From Streptomyces sennicomposti (lineage in GTDB: Bacteria > Actinomycetota > Actinomycetes > Streptomycetales > Streptomycetaceae), in the NCBI RefSeq assembly GCF_019890635.1, contig NZ_JAIOAB010000042.1, positions 1-64,000 on the forward strand: 64,000 nucleotides of DNA, in the 5' to 3' direction. Position 1 is the first letter of the stretch. The number at the start of each line of letters is the position of its first letter. The notes under the pieces were generated by a model. The model saw only the letters and a list, made by a program, of their open reading frames with translations. It ran no database searches and was not told the DNA's origin. Positions 1 to 8,380 of this stretch are shown here, in pieces. The translations under genes and the position numbers were made by a program.

Positions 1-738
1 CACGAACTTGTAGCGGGAGCCCCGGTACACCGACCGCACCCACTCCACCGGCCGCCCCTCCGCGTCCCGTGAGTGCCGGGACAGCAGGAGCATCGGCAGG
101 CCCACGTCGGTGGCGAGGAGCTGCGCCTCGCGCGGGGTGGACAGCGAGGTCTCGATGGTCTCGTCGGCCTCGGCGAGATGGACGCCGTAGACCTCGGCGA
201 GCGCCGTGTAGAGGGAGGGGCGGGTGGCCAGGGTGCGCCGCAGCCCGGGGAAGCGCACGGCGGACAGGTGCGTCGTCTCGATCGCCATGGGGTCGCCGCT
301 GGCCAGCCGGAGCCGCTCGATGCGCAGCACCCGTTCCCCGACAGCGATGTCAAGGAGCGCCGCGAGCTTCGCGTCCGCCGGGATCTCGCCGATGTCCAGC
401 ATCTGCGAGGCGGGCTCCAGGCCCTGGGCGCGCATGTCCTCGGTGTGGGAGGTCAGCCGCAGTGAGCGGTACAGCTTGGGCTGGGCGACGAAGGTGCCCT
501 TGCCCTGGATGCGGTCGAGCCGGCCCTCGCCGACCAGTTCCTGGAGGGCCTGGCGGATGGTGGTGCGCGAGGCTCCTAACCGGACGGCGAGCAGCCGTTC
601 GGCCGGCATGGCCGAGCCGGGCTGAAGCGCCTGCGTCATCTCCAGCACCTGCTGTTTGATCCGGTAGTACTTCGGCACGCGCGCGACGCGGCCGGGTGTC
701 CCCCCGTGGTGCGGGGCGCTGCTGACGTCGGTGGCCAT
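1..738 (-). CDS. dasR: DasR-like GntR/HutC transcriptional regulator (3' end outside window)
   Basis: This is a GntR-family DNA-binding regulator of the HutC type, with an N-terminal winged helix (about residues 22-90, motif [10 protein letters not shown] then GKGTFV) and a C-terminal UTRA ligand domain. The ATG at 738 gives 246 residues up to the window edge. The reading frame is still open at base 1, and only about 8-10 residues should be missing. DasR of S. coelicolor senses glucosamine-6-phosphate and represses aminosugar uptake genes through dre sites. The divergent dasABC-like operon and the dre-like palindromes in the shared intergenic region support the same role here. Compared with the S. 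coelicolor DasR sequence as I remember it, many positions differ (for instance [12 protein letters not shown] and LGASRTT). It may therefore be a paralogue rather than the master DasR; this is an inference. Confidence 0.85.
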   Translation of the reverse strand, partial: MATDVSSAPHHGGTPGRVARVPKYYRIKQQVLEMTQALQPGSAMPAERLLAVRLGASRTTIRQALQELVGEGRLDRIQGKGTFVAQPKLYRSLRLTSHTEDMRAQGLEPASQMLDIGEIPADAKLAALLDIAVGERVLRIERLRLASGDPMAIETTHLSAVRFPGLRRTLATRPSLYTALAEVYGVHLAEADETIETSLSTPREAQLLATDVGLPMLLLSRHSRDAEGRPVEWVRSVYRGSRYKFV

Positions 739-791
739 GCCTGCCTTCCCGGCTGTGTGGGTGGGCTCCCGTTATAGCGACCAACGCCCCT

Positions 792-807
792 ATGGTCTAG
801 TCCAACT
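792..807. promoter_or_regulatory. dre-like site (DasR operator) near the regulator gene
   Basis: The 16 bases ATGGTCTAGTCCAACT match the DasR-responsive element, whose known consensus is about ACTGGTCTAGACCACT; the core GGTCTAG-CC is intact. It lies 54 bases upstream of the regulator start codon and is best placed for autoregulation. Confidence 0.75.
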
Positions 808-905
808 GTGGAGGCGGCGACTCCGGTTGAACCGGCCCGCAAACGGGCGCGAGCACGCTCAGGTGTCTTTCTCATAACGCCCGGGAACAGGCTCCCGAAC
901 CACCC

Positions 906-957
906 TTGACACCTCAAAAGGTCTAGGCCAAGCTCCGTCGTACTGGTCTACACCATT
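906..957 (+). promoter_or_regulatory. dasA promoter with two dre-like operators
   Basis: A TTGACA hexamer (906-911) is followed 8 bases later by a dre-like site (918-931, core GGTCTAGGCCAA). A second, near-consensus dre site (942-957, ACTGGTCTACACCATT) lies just downstream. Both are about 95-130 bases upstream of the dasA start. The -35/dre arrangement recurs at 5965-5992 in front of the next operon. Confidence 0.75.
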
Positions 958-1050
958 AGTGACCAGGTCCCGAGCCCTACGTGAAACAGCGTCGTGCGCG
1001 CATCACCGCCGAGGGCGTGGGGGGTTGGCAGCATCCCTGAGGAGGGTGGC

Positions 1051-2328
1051 GTGAAGCGCAAGCTTGCGGCCGCGATCGTGATCGCGGGCATGATGGTCTC
1101 CGTCTCGGCGTGTGGCGGGGGCGACGACGACAACAGCAAGGACGCGGGGCCGGACAGCTGGAAGGGCCAGACCCTCACCGTCTGGACCATGGACGGCTCG
1201 GTGCCGGAGCAGTGGACCAAGGACGTGCAGGCCGCCTTCGAGAAGAAGACCGGCGCGAAGGTCAAGTTCGAGGTCCAGAAGTGGGACGGCATCCAGCAGA
1301 AGGTCACCACGGCCCTCTCCGAGTCCAACCCGCCGGACGTCCTGGAGGTCGGCAACACCCAGACCCCGGCGTACGCGGCCACCGGCGGCCTCGCCGAGCT
1401 GAGCGACCTGAAGAAGGAGATCGGCTCCGACTGGACCGAGTCGGTCTCCAAGTCCTCCGTCTACGAGGACAAGCAGTACGCCGCCCCCTGGTACTTCGCC
1501 AACCGCGTCGTCATCTACAACAAGGCGATCTGGGCCAAGGCCGGCATCACGGACACCCCGAAGACCCGTGACGAGTTCTTCAAGGACCTGGAGACCATCG
1601 GCAAGAAGACCGACGCCGAGCCGATCTACCTGCCCGGCCAGAACTGGTACTTCTTCGACGGCCTGATCATCGGCCAGGGCGCCGACCTGGTGAAGAAGGA
1701 CGGCGACAAGTACGTCTCCAACCTGGCCGACCCGAAGGTCACCGCCGCCATGGAGATCTACAAGAAGTACGCCTCCTACTCCAAGGCCCCCAAGGACAAG
1801 GACGAGGCCACCCCGCAGCAGGCCACGATCTTCGCCAAGGGCAAGACCGGCGCGTTCATCGGCATGGGCTGGGAGGCCGCCACCGCCATCCAGGCCAACA
1901 AGAACATCGAGAAGGACCTCGGCTACTTCACCATCCCCGGCGCCACCGCCGACAAGCCCGAGGGCGTCTTCCTCGGCGGCTCCAACCTGGCCGTCGCGCA
2001 GAACAGCAAGAAGCAGTCGCTGGCCAAGGAGTTCCTGAAGATCGCCCTGTCCGACCAGTTCGAGGGCGAGCTGTCCAAGCTCAACGGCGTCATCCCGAAC
2101 AAGGAGTCGCTGGAGAGCAACCTCAAGGGCAACGGGGCCGCCGAGGCCGCCGCGCCCGGCGCCGCCGTCGGCGGCACCACCCCGCTGATCCCCGAGTGGG
2201 CCGCGGTGGAGAACACGCCGAACCCGATCAAGGCGTACATGACCGCCGTCCTCAACGGCAAGGCGCCGGCCGACGCCGCCAAGGACGTCGAGTCCGACAT
2301 CAACAAGCGCCTGGCCCAGAAGAACTGA
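1051..2328 (+). CDS. dasA: DasA-like sugar-binding lipoprotein of an aminosugar ABC importer
   Basis: This is the extracellular solute-binding lipoprotein of a carbohydrate (CUT1) ABC importer. The GTG at 1051 follows a strong GGAGG (1041-1045) and gives 425 residues. A lipoprotein signal peptide ends in SVSAC with the lipidated Cys at residue 21, followed by an acidic GGGDDD stretch. The mature part is a family 1 solute-binding protein, with LTVWTMDGS near the start and the conserved LPGQNWYFFDG and FIGMGWEA segments. S. coelicolor DasA, which it strongly resembles, binds N,N'-diacetylchitobiose. The operon lacks an ATPase gene, as expected if the shared ATPase MsiK is encoded elsewhere. Regulation is probably by the divergent DasR-like protein through the dre sites at 918-957. 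Confidence 0.9.
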   Translation: MKRKLAAAIVIAGMMVSVSACGGGDDDNSKDAGPDSWKGQTLTVWTMDGSVPEQWTKDVQAAFEKKTGAKVKFEVQKWDGIQQKVTTALSESNPPDVLEVGNTQTPAYAATGGLAELSDLKKEIGSDWTESVSKSSVYEDKQYAAPWYFANRVVIYNKAIWAKAGITDTPKTRDEFFKDLETIGKKTDAEPIYLPGQNWYFFDGLIIGQGADLVKKDGDKYVSNLADPKVTAAMEIYKKYASYSKAPKDKDEATPQQATIFAKGKTGAFIGMGWEAATAIQANKNIEKDLGYFTIPGATADKPEGVFLGGSNLAVAQNSKKQSLAKEFLKIALSDQFEGELSKLNGVIPNKESLESNLKGNGAAEAAAPGAAVGGTTPLIPEWAAVENTPNPIKAYMTAVLNGKAPADAAKDVESDINKRLAQKN

Positions 2329-2335
2329 TGACCGT

Positions 2336-2365
2336 GCCGGGGGCGCCCCGAAAGGCGCCCCCGGC
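2336..2365 (+). terminator. Intercistronic stem-loop between dasA and dasB
   Basis: A perfect 12-bp stem (GCCGGGGGCGCC, 2336-2347, pairing with 2354-2365) with a 6-base CCGAAA loop starts 7 bases after the dasA stop codon. No U-run follows. It probably acts as a partial terminator or 3' stabiliser, so that the binding protein is made in excess over the permeases. Confidence 0.6.
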
Positions 2366-2436
2366 CCCTTGTGCCGGTCATGCGGCCACGGAGTTCGTAC
2401 CCGCAGTTCGTACGGCCACGGAAGAGATGGCAACTC

Positions 2437-3438
2437 ATGTCAGTGCAGACCGAAGGCACGGACACGGCCGGGGAGCCCGCTGTCCGCAAGTCCGGGCCGC
2501 CGGCGCCCCCGCGGGGTGAGGCCCGCACCGCGAAGACCCCGGCCGGCCGCCGCGCCGCCGCCGCCCCCTACCTCCTGCTGCTGCCCGCGCTGGCGGCCAC
2601 CGTGGTCCTGCTCGGCTGGCCACTGGTGAAGAACGGCATCCTGTCGTTCCAGAACCTCAACCCGCGGCAGCTCATCCAGCACCTCACCGAGTGGAACGGC
2701 GTCGACAACTACAAGGAGATCCTGAGCGGTTCGGATTTCTGGAGCGTCGTCGGACGCTCGGTCGTCTTCACCGCGGTCAACGTCGTCCTCATCATGATCG
2801 GCGGCACCCTGATCGGGCTGCTGCTCGCCCGCCTCGGCAAGAAGATGCGGCTGCTGCTCATGGTGGGCCTCGTGCTCGCGTGGGCCATGCCCGTCATCGC
2901 CGCCACCACCGTCTACCAGTGGCTGTTCGCCCAGCGCTTCGGCGTCGTCAACTGGGTCCTGGACAAGCTCGGCTGGCACTCGATGGCGGACTACAACTGG
3001 TTCAGCAGCCAGTTCTCCACCTTCTTCGTGGTCATCGTGCTGATCGTCTGGCAGTCCGTGCCGTTCGTGGCGATCAACCTCTACGCCGCCACCACCACGA
3101 TCCCCAAGGAGCTGTACGAGGCCGCCGCGCTGGACGGCGCCGGCGCCTGGAAGAGCTTCACCTCCGTGACCCTGCCCTTCCTGCGGCCGTTCCTGTACGC
3201 CACGACCTTCCTCGAGGTCATCTGGGTGTTCAAGTCGTTCGCACAGATCTTCGCGCTCAACGAGGGCGGCCCCGACCACCTCACCGAGACCCTGCCGATC
3301 TACGCCTACGTCGAGGGCGTCGGCAACCAGCACTTCGGCGTCGGCGCGGCGATCTCCTTCCTCACCATCCTGGTCCTGCTCGCCATCACCTCGTACTACC
3401 TGCGCATGGTGCTCAAGCAAGAGGAGGACGAGCTGTGA
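2437..3438 (+). CDS. dasB: DasB-like ABC importer permease
   Basis: This is the first inner-membrane permease of the aminosugar importer (MalF/UgpA-like, CUT1 family). The ATG at 2437 follows GGAAGAG and gives 333 residues; an upstream in-frame ATG has no good ribosome binding site. About six membrane segments are visible, starting with PYLLLLPALAATVVLLGWPL. The cytoplasmic EAA loop, KELYEAAALDGAGAWKSF, which contacts the ATPase, lies in the C-terminal third. The stop overlaps the dasC start by 4 bases, so the two permeases are translationally coupled and form the heterodimeric channel. Confidence 0.88.
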   Translation: MSVQTEGTDTAGEPAVRKSGPPAPPRGEARTAKTPAGRRAAAAPYLLLLPALAATVVLLGWPLVKNGILSFQNLNPRQLIQHLTEWNGVDNYKEILSGSDFWSVVGRSVVFTAVNVVLIMIGGTLIGLLLARLGKKMRLLLMVGLVLAWAMPVIAATTVYQWLFAQRFGVVNWVLDKLGWHSMADYNWFSSQFSTFFVVIVLIVWQSVPFVAINLYAATTTIPKELYEAAALDGAGAWKSFTSVTLPFLRPFLYATTFLEVIWVFKSFAQIFALNEGGPDHLTETLPIYAYVEGVGNQHFGVGAAISFLTILVLLAITSYYLRMVLKQEEDEL

Positions 3439-4265
3439 AGCGCTCCGTCTTCGGCCGTCTCTGGCCCAACGCGACCGCCGTCGTCCTCTTCGTCGGCTTC
3501 GTGTTCCCCGTGTACTGGATGTTCGCCACCGCGTTCAAGCCGACCGGCGACATCATCACCGAGGACCCGGTGTGGTTCCCGTACCACGCCACCGTCTCGC
3601 ACTTCGACAAGGCGGTGCACGCCGACCACTTCTGGACGCTGGTCGCCAACTCGGTGATCGTGACCGTCAGTTCGGTGCTGATCTCGCTCGTCATCGCGCT
3701 GTTCGCGTCCTTCGCCCTGGCCCGGATGCGGTTCAAGGGGCGGCGCGGGCTCATCGTGACCTTCATGCTGGCGCAGATGGCCCCCTGGGAGGTCATGATC
3801 ATCGCCATCTACATGCTGGTCCGCGACAACGACATGCTCGACAGCCTGGTCCCGCTCACCGCCTTCTACGCGATGATGGTGCTGCCCCTGACCATCCTGA
3901 CGCTGCGCGGTTACGTCTCCGCGGTGCCCAAGGAGCTGGAGGAGTCGGCGATGGTCGACGGCTGCACCCGCCTCCAGGCCTTCATCAAGGTGATCTTCCC
4001 GCTGCTCGCGCCCGGTCTGATGGCCACCTCGCTGTTCGGCTTCATCACCGCCTGGAACGAGTTCCCGCTGGTCCTGATCCTCAACAAGGACATCGAGAAG
4101 CAGACGCTGCCGCTGTGGATCTCGCAGTTCCAGACCGCCTTCGGCGACGACTGGGGCGCCACCATGGCCGCCTCGTCCCTGTTCGCGCTGCCCATCCTGA
4201 TCCTCTTCATCTTCCTGCAACGCAAGGCCGTCAGCGGCCTGACCGACGGCGCCGTGAAGGGATGA
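3435..4265 (+). CDS. dasC: DasC-like ABC importer permease
   Basis: This is the second permease of the importer (MalG/UgpE-like), 276 residues from a GTG that overlaps the dasB stop. Six membrane segments are expected; the first is ATAVVLFVGFVFPVYWMF. The EAA loop KELEESAMVDGCTRLQAF sits in the usual C-terminal position and pairs with that of DasB on the shared ATPase. The C-terminus overlaps the start of the GH3 gene by 4 bases. Function follows from the binding protein and DasB: uptake of chitobiose-type sugars. Confidence 0.88.
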   Translation: MKRSVFGRLWPNATAVVLFVGFVFPVYWMFATAFKPTGDIITEDPVWFPYHATVSHFDKAVHADHFWTLVANSVIVTVSSVLISLVIALFASFALARMRFKGRRGLIVTFMLAQMAPWEVMIIAIYMLVRDNDMLDSLVPLTAFYAMMVLPLTILTLRGYVSAVPKELEESAMVDGCTRLQAFIKVIFPLLAPGLMATSLFGFITAWNEFPLVLILNKDIEKQTLPLWISQFQTAFGDDWGATMAASSLFALPILILFIFLQRKAVSGLTDGAVKG

Positions 4266-5761
4266 CACCGCCGATGACCACACTCGCCACCGGGCCCGAC
4301 ACCCTCACCCGGGACGCGCTCGCGGTGCTGCAGCCGGGGTTCGACGGCACCACAGCCCCGGACTGGGTGCGCCGCCGCCTGGCCGAGGGACTCGCCTCCG
4401 TGGCCCTGTTCGGCCGTAACGTCGTCACCGAGGAGCAGGTCACCGCCCTCACCGGACAACTGCGCGCCGAACGCGAGGACCTGCTGGTCGCCATCGACGA
4501 GGAGAGCGGCGACGTCACCCGCCTCGACGTGCGCACCGGCTCCTCCTTCCCCGGCAACCACGCCCTCGGCGCCGTCGACGACCCCGACCTGACGCGGGGC
4601 GTCGCCCGCGAGCTGGGCCGGCGCCTGGCCGCCTGCGGCGTCAACTTCGACTGGGCGCCGTCCGCCGACGTCAACGCCAACCCCGACAACCCGGTCATCG
4701 GCGTGCGCTCCTTCGGCGCCGCCACCGACCTGGTGGCCCGGCACACCGCCGCCTGGGTCGAGGGCCTGCAGTCCACCGGCGTCGCCGCCTGCACCAAGCA
4801 CTTCCCCGGCCACGGCGACACCAACGTCGACTCCCACCACGCCGTCCCCCGCATCGACGTGGACGCCGACACCCTCTACGAACGCGAGCTGCCCCCCTTC
4901 CGGGCCGCCATCGCCGCCGGCACCCGGGCCGTGATGAGCGCGCACATCCTCGTGCCCGCCCTCGACGCCGAACGCCCCGGCACGCTCTCCCGCCGCATCC
5001 TCACCGGCCTGCTGCGCGAGGAACTCGGCTACCAGGGCCTGATCGTCACCGACGGCATGGAGATGCGCGCCATCTCCGGCACCTACGGCCTGGAGCACGG
5101 CGTGGTCCTCGCCATCGCGGCCGGCGCGGACGCGATCTGCGTCGGCGGCGGACTGTGCGACGAGGCCACCGTGCTCGGCCTGCGCGACGCGCTGGTGGCC
5201 GCCGTGCGCTCCGGCGAACTCCCGGAGGAGCGCCTCAGCGACGCCGCCGCCCGGGTGCGCGAGCTGGCCCGGTGGACCGCCGAGGGCCGCCGGGGCGCGG
5301 CGGACGTCGCGCCCGAACCGGAGATCGGCCTGACCGCGGCCCGCCGCGCCCTGCGGGTGACCCGCGCCGGCGCCGCCGCACCGGCCGACGGACCGGTCTT
5401 CGTGGCCCGGTTCAGCCCCGAGGCCAACATCGCGGTCGGTGACGAGACGCCGTGGGGCGTGGCCGCCGAGCTGCGCCGGCTGCTGCCCGGCAGCGCCTCG
5501 GGCTCCTTCACGGGCGCCGACGCGGGGGCCGCCGCCCTGGCCGCGGCCGAGGGCCGCCGGATCGTGGCCGTGGTCCGCGACGAGCACCGGCACGCCTGGA
5601 TGGGCGCGGCGCTGGACGCGCTGCTCGCCGCCCGCCCGGACACAGTGGTGGTCGAGATGGGCGTACCGCAGGCCCCGCCGCGCGGCGCGCCGCACATCGC
5701 CACGCACGGCGCGGCCCGGGTGTGCGGGGCGGCGGCGGCGGAGGCGGTCGTCGCGGGCTGA
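4262..5761 (+). CDS. dasD: GH3 beta-N-acetylhexosaminidase (NagZ/DasD-like)
   Basis: This is a cytoplasmic GH3 enzyme that removes terminal N-acetylglucosamine, most likely from chitobiose brought in by DasABC. It has no signal peptide and 499 residues if translation starts at the ATG overlapping dasC (an ATG at 4274 is also possible). The NagZ signature KHFPGHGDTNVDSHHAVP occupies residues 179-196 and supplies the flexible loop with the His/Asp general acid pair. VTDGMEM contains the presumed nucleophile Asp264. A C-terminal region (after about residue 350) resembles the extra domain of actinobacterial two-domain members. In S. coelicolor the gene after dasABC (dasD) encodes the same type of enzyme. 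Confidence 0.88.
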   Translation: MTPPMTTLATGPDTLTRDALAVLQPGFDGTTAPDWVRRRLAEGLASVALFGRNVVTEEQVTALTGQLRAEREDLLVAIDEESGDVTRLDVRTGSSFPGNHALGAVDDPDLTRGVARELGRRLAACGVNFDWAPSADVNANPDNPVIGVRSFGAATDLVARHTAAWVEGLQSTGVAACTKHFPGHGDTNVDSHHAVPRIDVDADTLYERELPPFRAAIAAGTRAVMSAHILVPALDAERPGTLSRRILTGLLREELGYQGLIVTDGMEMRAISGTYGLEHGVVLAIAAGADAICVGGGLCDEATVLGLRDALVAAVRSGELPEERLSDAAARVRELARWTAEGRRGAADVAPEPEIGLTAARRALRVTRAGAAAPADGPVFVARFSPEANIAVGDETPWGVAAELRRLLPGSASGSFTGADAGAAALAAAEGRRIVAVVRDEHRHAWMGAALDALLAARPDTVVVEMGVPQAPPRGAPHIATHGAARVCGAAAAEAVVAG

Positions 5762-5858
5762 GCCGTACGGCCCGGGACCGCGGCCGGGACGCACGGCCTC
5801 GGGAAGCGGCCGGTGCGCACGGTCCGACGACGCGACGGAGCCGCACGGCCCGAGAACC

Positions 5859-5893
5859 GGCCGGTGCGGGGCTTTCGAAGCCCCGCACCGGCC
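5859..5893 (+). terminator. Terminator of the das operon
   Basis: A perfect 16-bp stem (5859-5874 with 5878-5893) with a TCG loop, followed by TTTCT, lies about 100 bases after the GH3 stop. It is a strong candidate for intrinsic termination and separates the das operon from the next promoter. Confidence 0.8.
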
Positions 5894-5964
5894 TTTCTCA
5901 TGCCCGGCGACCGGCAGTAAACCGGCAGTTGGGCGGCACTTGCGCCGGTACCGGCCGGTAGCCG

Positions 5965-5992
5965 TTGACACCCGAAATTGGTCTAGTCCAGC
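5965..5992 (+). promoter_or_regulatory. Promoter with dre-like operator ahead of the five-gene operon
   Basis: TTGACA (5965-5970) is followed 9 bases later by the dre-like core GGTCTAGTCCA (within 5977-5992). The layout nearly copies the dasA promoter (TTGACA at 906, core at 920; 8-base gap), including a shared TTGACACC. It lies 41 bases upstream of the first start codon of the next operon, so the same DasR-type repressor probably controls that operon. Confidence 0.72.
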
Positions 5993-6032
5993 GTGGGAGT
6001 GCACCTCGGTCCGATCACCACGGAGTGATTGC

Positions 6033-7070
6033 ATGCACCAGCCCGCCCCCACCCCCTACCTCCACCGCGCGGCCTCCGAGCGCCCCTACTTCAGCGCCGA
6101 CGGCGAGACCTACCTCGCCCCCACCCCGCTGCGCGACCTGGAGAAGACCCGCCCGCTCAGGGTGCTCTCCGAAGCGGACTTCGCCCACTGGCAGACCTAC
6201 GGCTACGTCGTCGTCCGCGAGGCCATCACCCCCGGCGAGGCCAAGGAACTGCTCGATTTCACCTGGGACTTCCAGGGCCTGGACCCCGACCGCCCCGAAA
6301 CCTGGTACCAGGAGCCCGAGTTCCGCTCCGAACTCGACCAGCACCTGTTCATCTACGGCTTCGTCGAGGCGTACCACCACCAACTGCTGTGGAACAGCCG
6401 CCAGTCGCAGCGCGTGTACGACGCCTTCGCCGACGTGTGGGACTGCGCCGAGCTGTGGGTCACCCTGGACCGGCTCAACCTCAACCCGCCCAACATACGC
6501 ACCCGTTCGCGCTCCCTGATCGAAGCCACCGACGAGGGCTTCGACATCGAGCTGCACTGGGACGTCGACAGCACCCTCGCCGTCCTCCCGCAGCGCGTCC
6601 AGGGCATCATCGCCCTCAACGACACCCGGCCCGAACTCGGCGGCTTCCAGTGCGACCCGGAGCTGTTCCGGCGCTTCGAGGAGTGGCGCCTGGCCCAGCC
6701 GCCCGGCCGCGACCCGATCCGGCCCGCCGTCGACCGCGCCGAGTTCCCCGTCGTCCGGCCCGACCTCCAGGCCGGCGACCTGCTGATCTTCAACGGCCTG
6801 CTGGCGCACGGAGTCGCGCCCAACCGCTCCGAGAACGAGGTCCGCGCCGTCCAGTACCTGTCCATGATGCCCGCCCTGGAGGAGCACACCGCGCTGCGCA
6901 CCTCCCGCGTCGAGTCCTGGCGCACCCTGTCCACCCCCGACTGGAACGCCACCCTGCTCGGCGACGCCCGCCGCCCCGAGGCCCTGCGCTACGGCCCCGC
7001 CGAACTGAACGACCTCGGGCGCAAGCTGCTCGGCCTGGACTCCTGGAGCGCCGGGGAAGAGGCGCGGTGA
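6033..7070 (+). CDS. Fe(II)/2-oxoglutarate-dependent oxygenase, phytanoyl-CoA dioxygenase-like
   Basis: This is probably a non-heme iron hydroxylase or related oxidase of the PhyH superfamily, 345 residues. The start ATG is preceded by GGAG at 6022. Metal ligands can be seen as an HxD motif at His175-Trp-Asp177 (LHWDVD) and a distal His259 (LLAHGVAPNRS), with Arg264 or Arg271 available to bind 2-oxoglutarate. There is no signal peptide, so it should be cytoplasmic. It is the first gene of a five-gene operon with a decarboxylase, an acetyltransferase and an exporter, which points to tailoring of a small amino-acid-derived molecule rather than phytanoyl-CoA catabolism. Its last base triplet overlaps the next start (GTGA). 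The actual substrate cannot be read from the sequence. Confidence 0.82.
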   Translation: MHQPAPTPYLHRAASERPYFSADGETYLAPTPLRDLEKTRPLRVLSEADFAHWQTYGYVVVREAITPGEAKELLDFTWDFQGLDPDRPETWYQEPEFRSELDQHLFIYGFVEAYHHQLLWNSRQSQRVYDAFADVWDCAELWVTLDRLNLNPPNIRTRSRSLIEATDEGFDIELHWDVDSTLAVLPQRVQGIIALNDTRPELGGFQCDPELFRRFEEWRLAQPPGRDPIRPAVDRAEFPVVRPDLQAGDLLIFNGLLAHGVAPNRSENEVRAVQYLSMMPALEEHTALRTSRVESWRTLSTPDWNATLLGDARRPEALRYGPAELNDLGRKLLGLDSWSAGEEAR

Positions 7071-8380
7071 ACCGGATCTGCCTCTGCCTGCCCACCGACC
7101 GCGCCTGCTCCGCCACCCTCGCGGCACTCCACCGCGAGGCCGCCTACGCCACCGAACACCACGACGTGCACGTGGAGCTGCTGGTCCTCGACTCCTGCGA
7201 CGAGGCCACCCGCGCCGAGCACGCCCGGGTCCTGGCCGCGCTGCCGAGCGTGCCGCGGGTGCGCGTGCACCACCTCGGCGAGGAGCCGCAACGCGCCTTC
7301 CTGCGCCGGGTGATCGAGCGGGCCGGCCTGCCCGACGCGGACCGCTTCCTCGACCTGATGCTCCCGGCCGGCGTCTCCTACGGCGCCTGCACCAACCGCG
7401 CCTTCCTGCTGGCCGCCGCCCTCGGCTGCCGCTCGGTGCACCGCCGGGACTCCGACAGCGCCTACCAGCTCCACGACGGCGAACCGGTCTTCCCCGTCCA
7501 CCACGAGCTGCCCTGGCTCGGCCGCCCCGCCGCCGAGGCGTCGGCCGCCGTCACCCGCACCGACCTCGACCCGGCCCTCGCCGGGCGCCCCGTCTCCCTG
7601 GCCGGCGCCTCCTTCATCGGCGAACTCTCCGTGGACATAGCGGAGATACGCCGGCTGGACGAGACCGTCTACCACGACGTGGTCGGCCTGTGGGCGCCCG
7701 CCGACTGGCCCGACGAGCGCCGCCGCGACCTGGTCGAGGAGTCCTTCACCGGCGCGGGCACCACCCCCTTCGCCGGCGACGACGCCACCCTCGCCCTGGT
7801 CGACCCGATGCGCGTGGACATGTGCAACGTCGCCTTCGACCGCGACGTCTACGAACGCTTCCCGCTCTCCCCGGCCACCGACACCATCGGCAGCGACTAC
7901 TTCCTCCTCCACCTCGTCCACGACGCCACCCTCCCCGGCATCCTGCACAACCGGCACATCGAGAACTTCCACACCCCCGAACGCCGCACCGACACCGGCT
8001 TCCACGCCTACCAGCTGCGGTTCGTGAAGTTCCTGCTGTCGATGCTCCACCTCCACCGCGTCTACGACCGCCTCGCCGCCGAAGGCCCCGCGCTCCTGGA
8101 CGAGCACCAGCGCATCCGCACCGAGCGGGTCGCCGGTCTCCTGCGCGAGAGCGCCCGCACGGACCGCGCCGACAACCACTGGCGCCTGGACCGCTGCGAC
8201 ACCGCCTACCGCAAACTCGGCGGCCGCTACGAGGAGTTCGCCGAGCGCCTCGCCCCCCGGCGGGAGCGGCTGCTGGCGGAGGCCGAACGCGACATCGAGG
8301 ACTACGCCCGCCTCGCCGACGCCTGGCCGGCCCTCGTGGCCGCCGCCCGGCACACCGCACCCGGCCGGGGGAGCGGATGA
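7067..8380 (+). CDS. Putative GT-A-fold transferase (DUF6271-like)
   Basis: This 437-residue cytoplasmic protein starts at a GTG overlapping the preceding stop. The N-terminus (NRICLCLPTDR, then VELLVLDS near residue 40) resembles the first nucleotide-binding strands of family 2 glycosyltransferases. The segment TNRAFLLAAALGCRSVHRRD followed by SDS ends in a DxD-like Asp128-Ser-Asp130 where GT-A enzymes bind metal and nucleotide-sugar. The C-terminal half includes GSDYFLLHLVH and a His-rich HNRHIENFH. I associate it with the uncharacterised family DUF6271 from memory. Being in an operon under an aminosugar regulator, it might use a UDP-aminosugar, but this is inference. It is coupled to the next gene by an ATGA overlap. 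Confidence 0.6.
   Translation: MNRICLCLPTDRACSATLAALHREAAYATEHHDVHVELLVLDSCDEATRAEHARVLAALPSVPRVRVHHLGEEPQRAFLRRVIERAGLPDADRFLDLMLPAGVSYGACTNRAFLLAAALGCRSVHRRDSDSAYQLHDGEPVFPVHHELPWLGRPAAEASAAVTRTDLDPALAGRPVSLAGASFIGELSVDIAEIRRLDETVYHDVVGLWAPADWPDERRRDLVEESFTGAGTTPFAGDDATLALVDPMRVDMCNVAFDRDVYERFPLSPATDTIGSDYFLLHLVHDATLPGILHNRHIENFHTPERRTDTGFHAYQLRFVKFLLSMLHLHRVYDRLAAEGPALLDEHQRIRTERVAGLLRESARTDRADNHWRLDRCDTAYRKLGGRYEEFAERLAPRRERLLAEAERDIEDYARLADAWPALVAAARHTAPGRGSG

Noticed and set aside
3911-6052. 713-residue minus-strand open frame opposite dasC-dasD
   Set aside because: It is the antisense shadow of the GC-biased das genes, has no family motif or ribosome binding site, and overlaps well-supported genes throughout.
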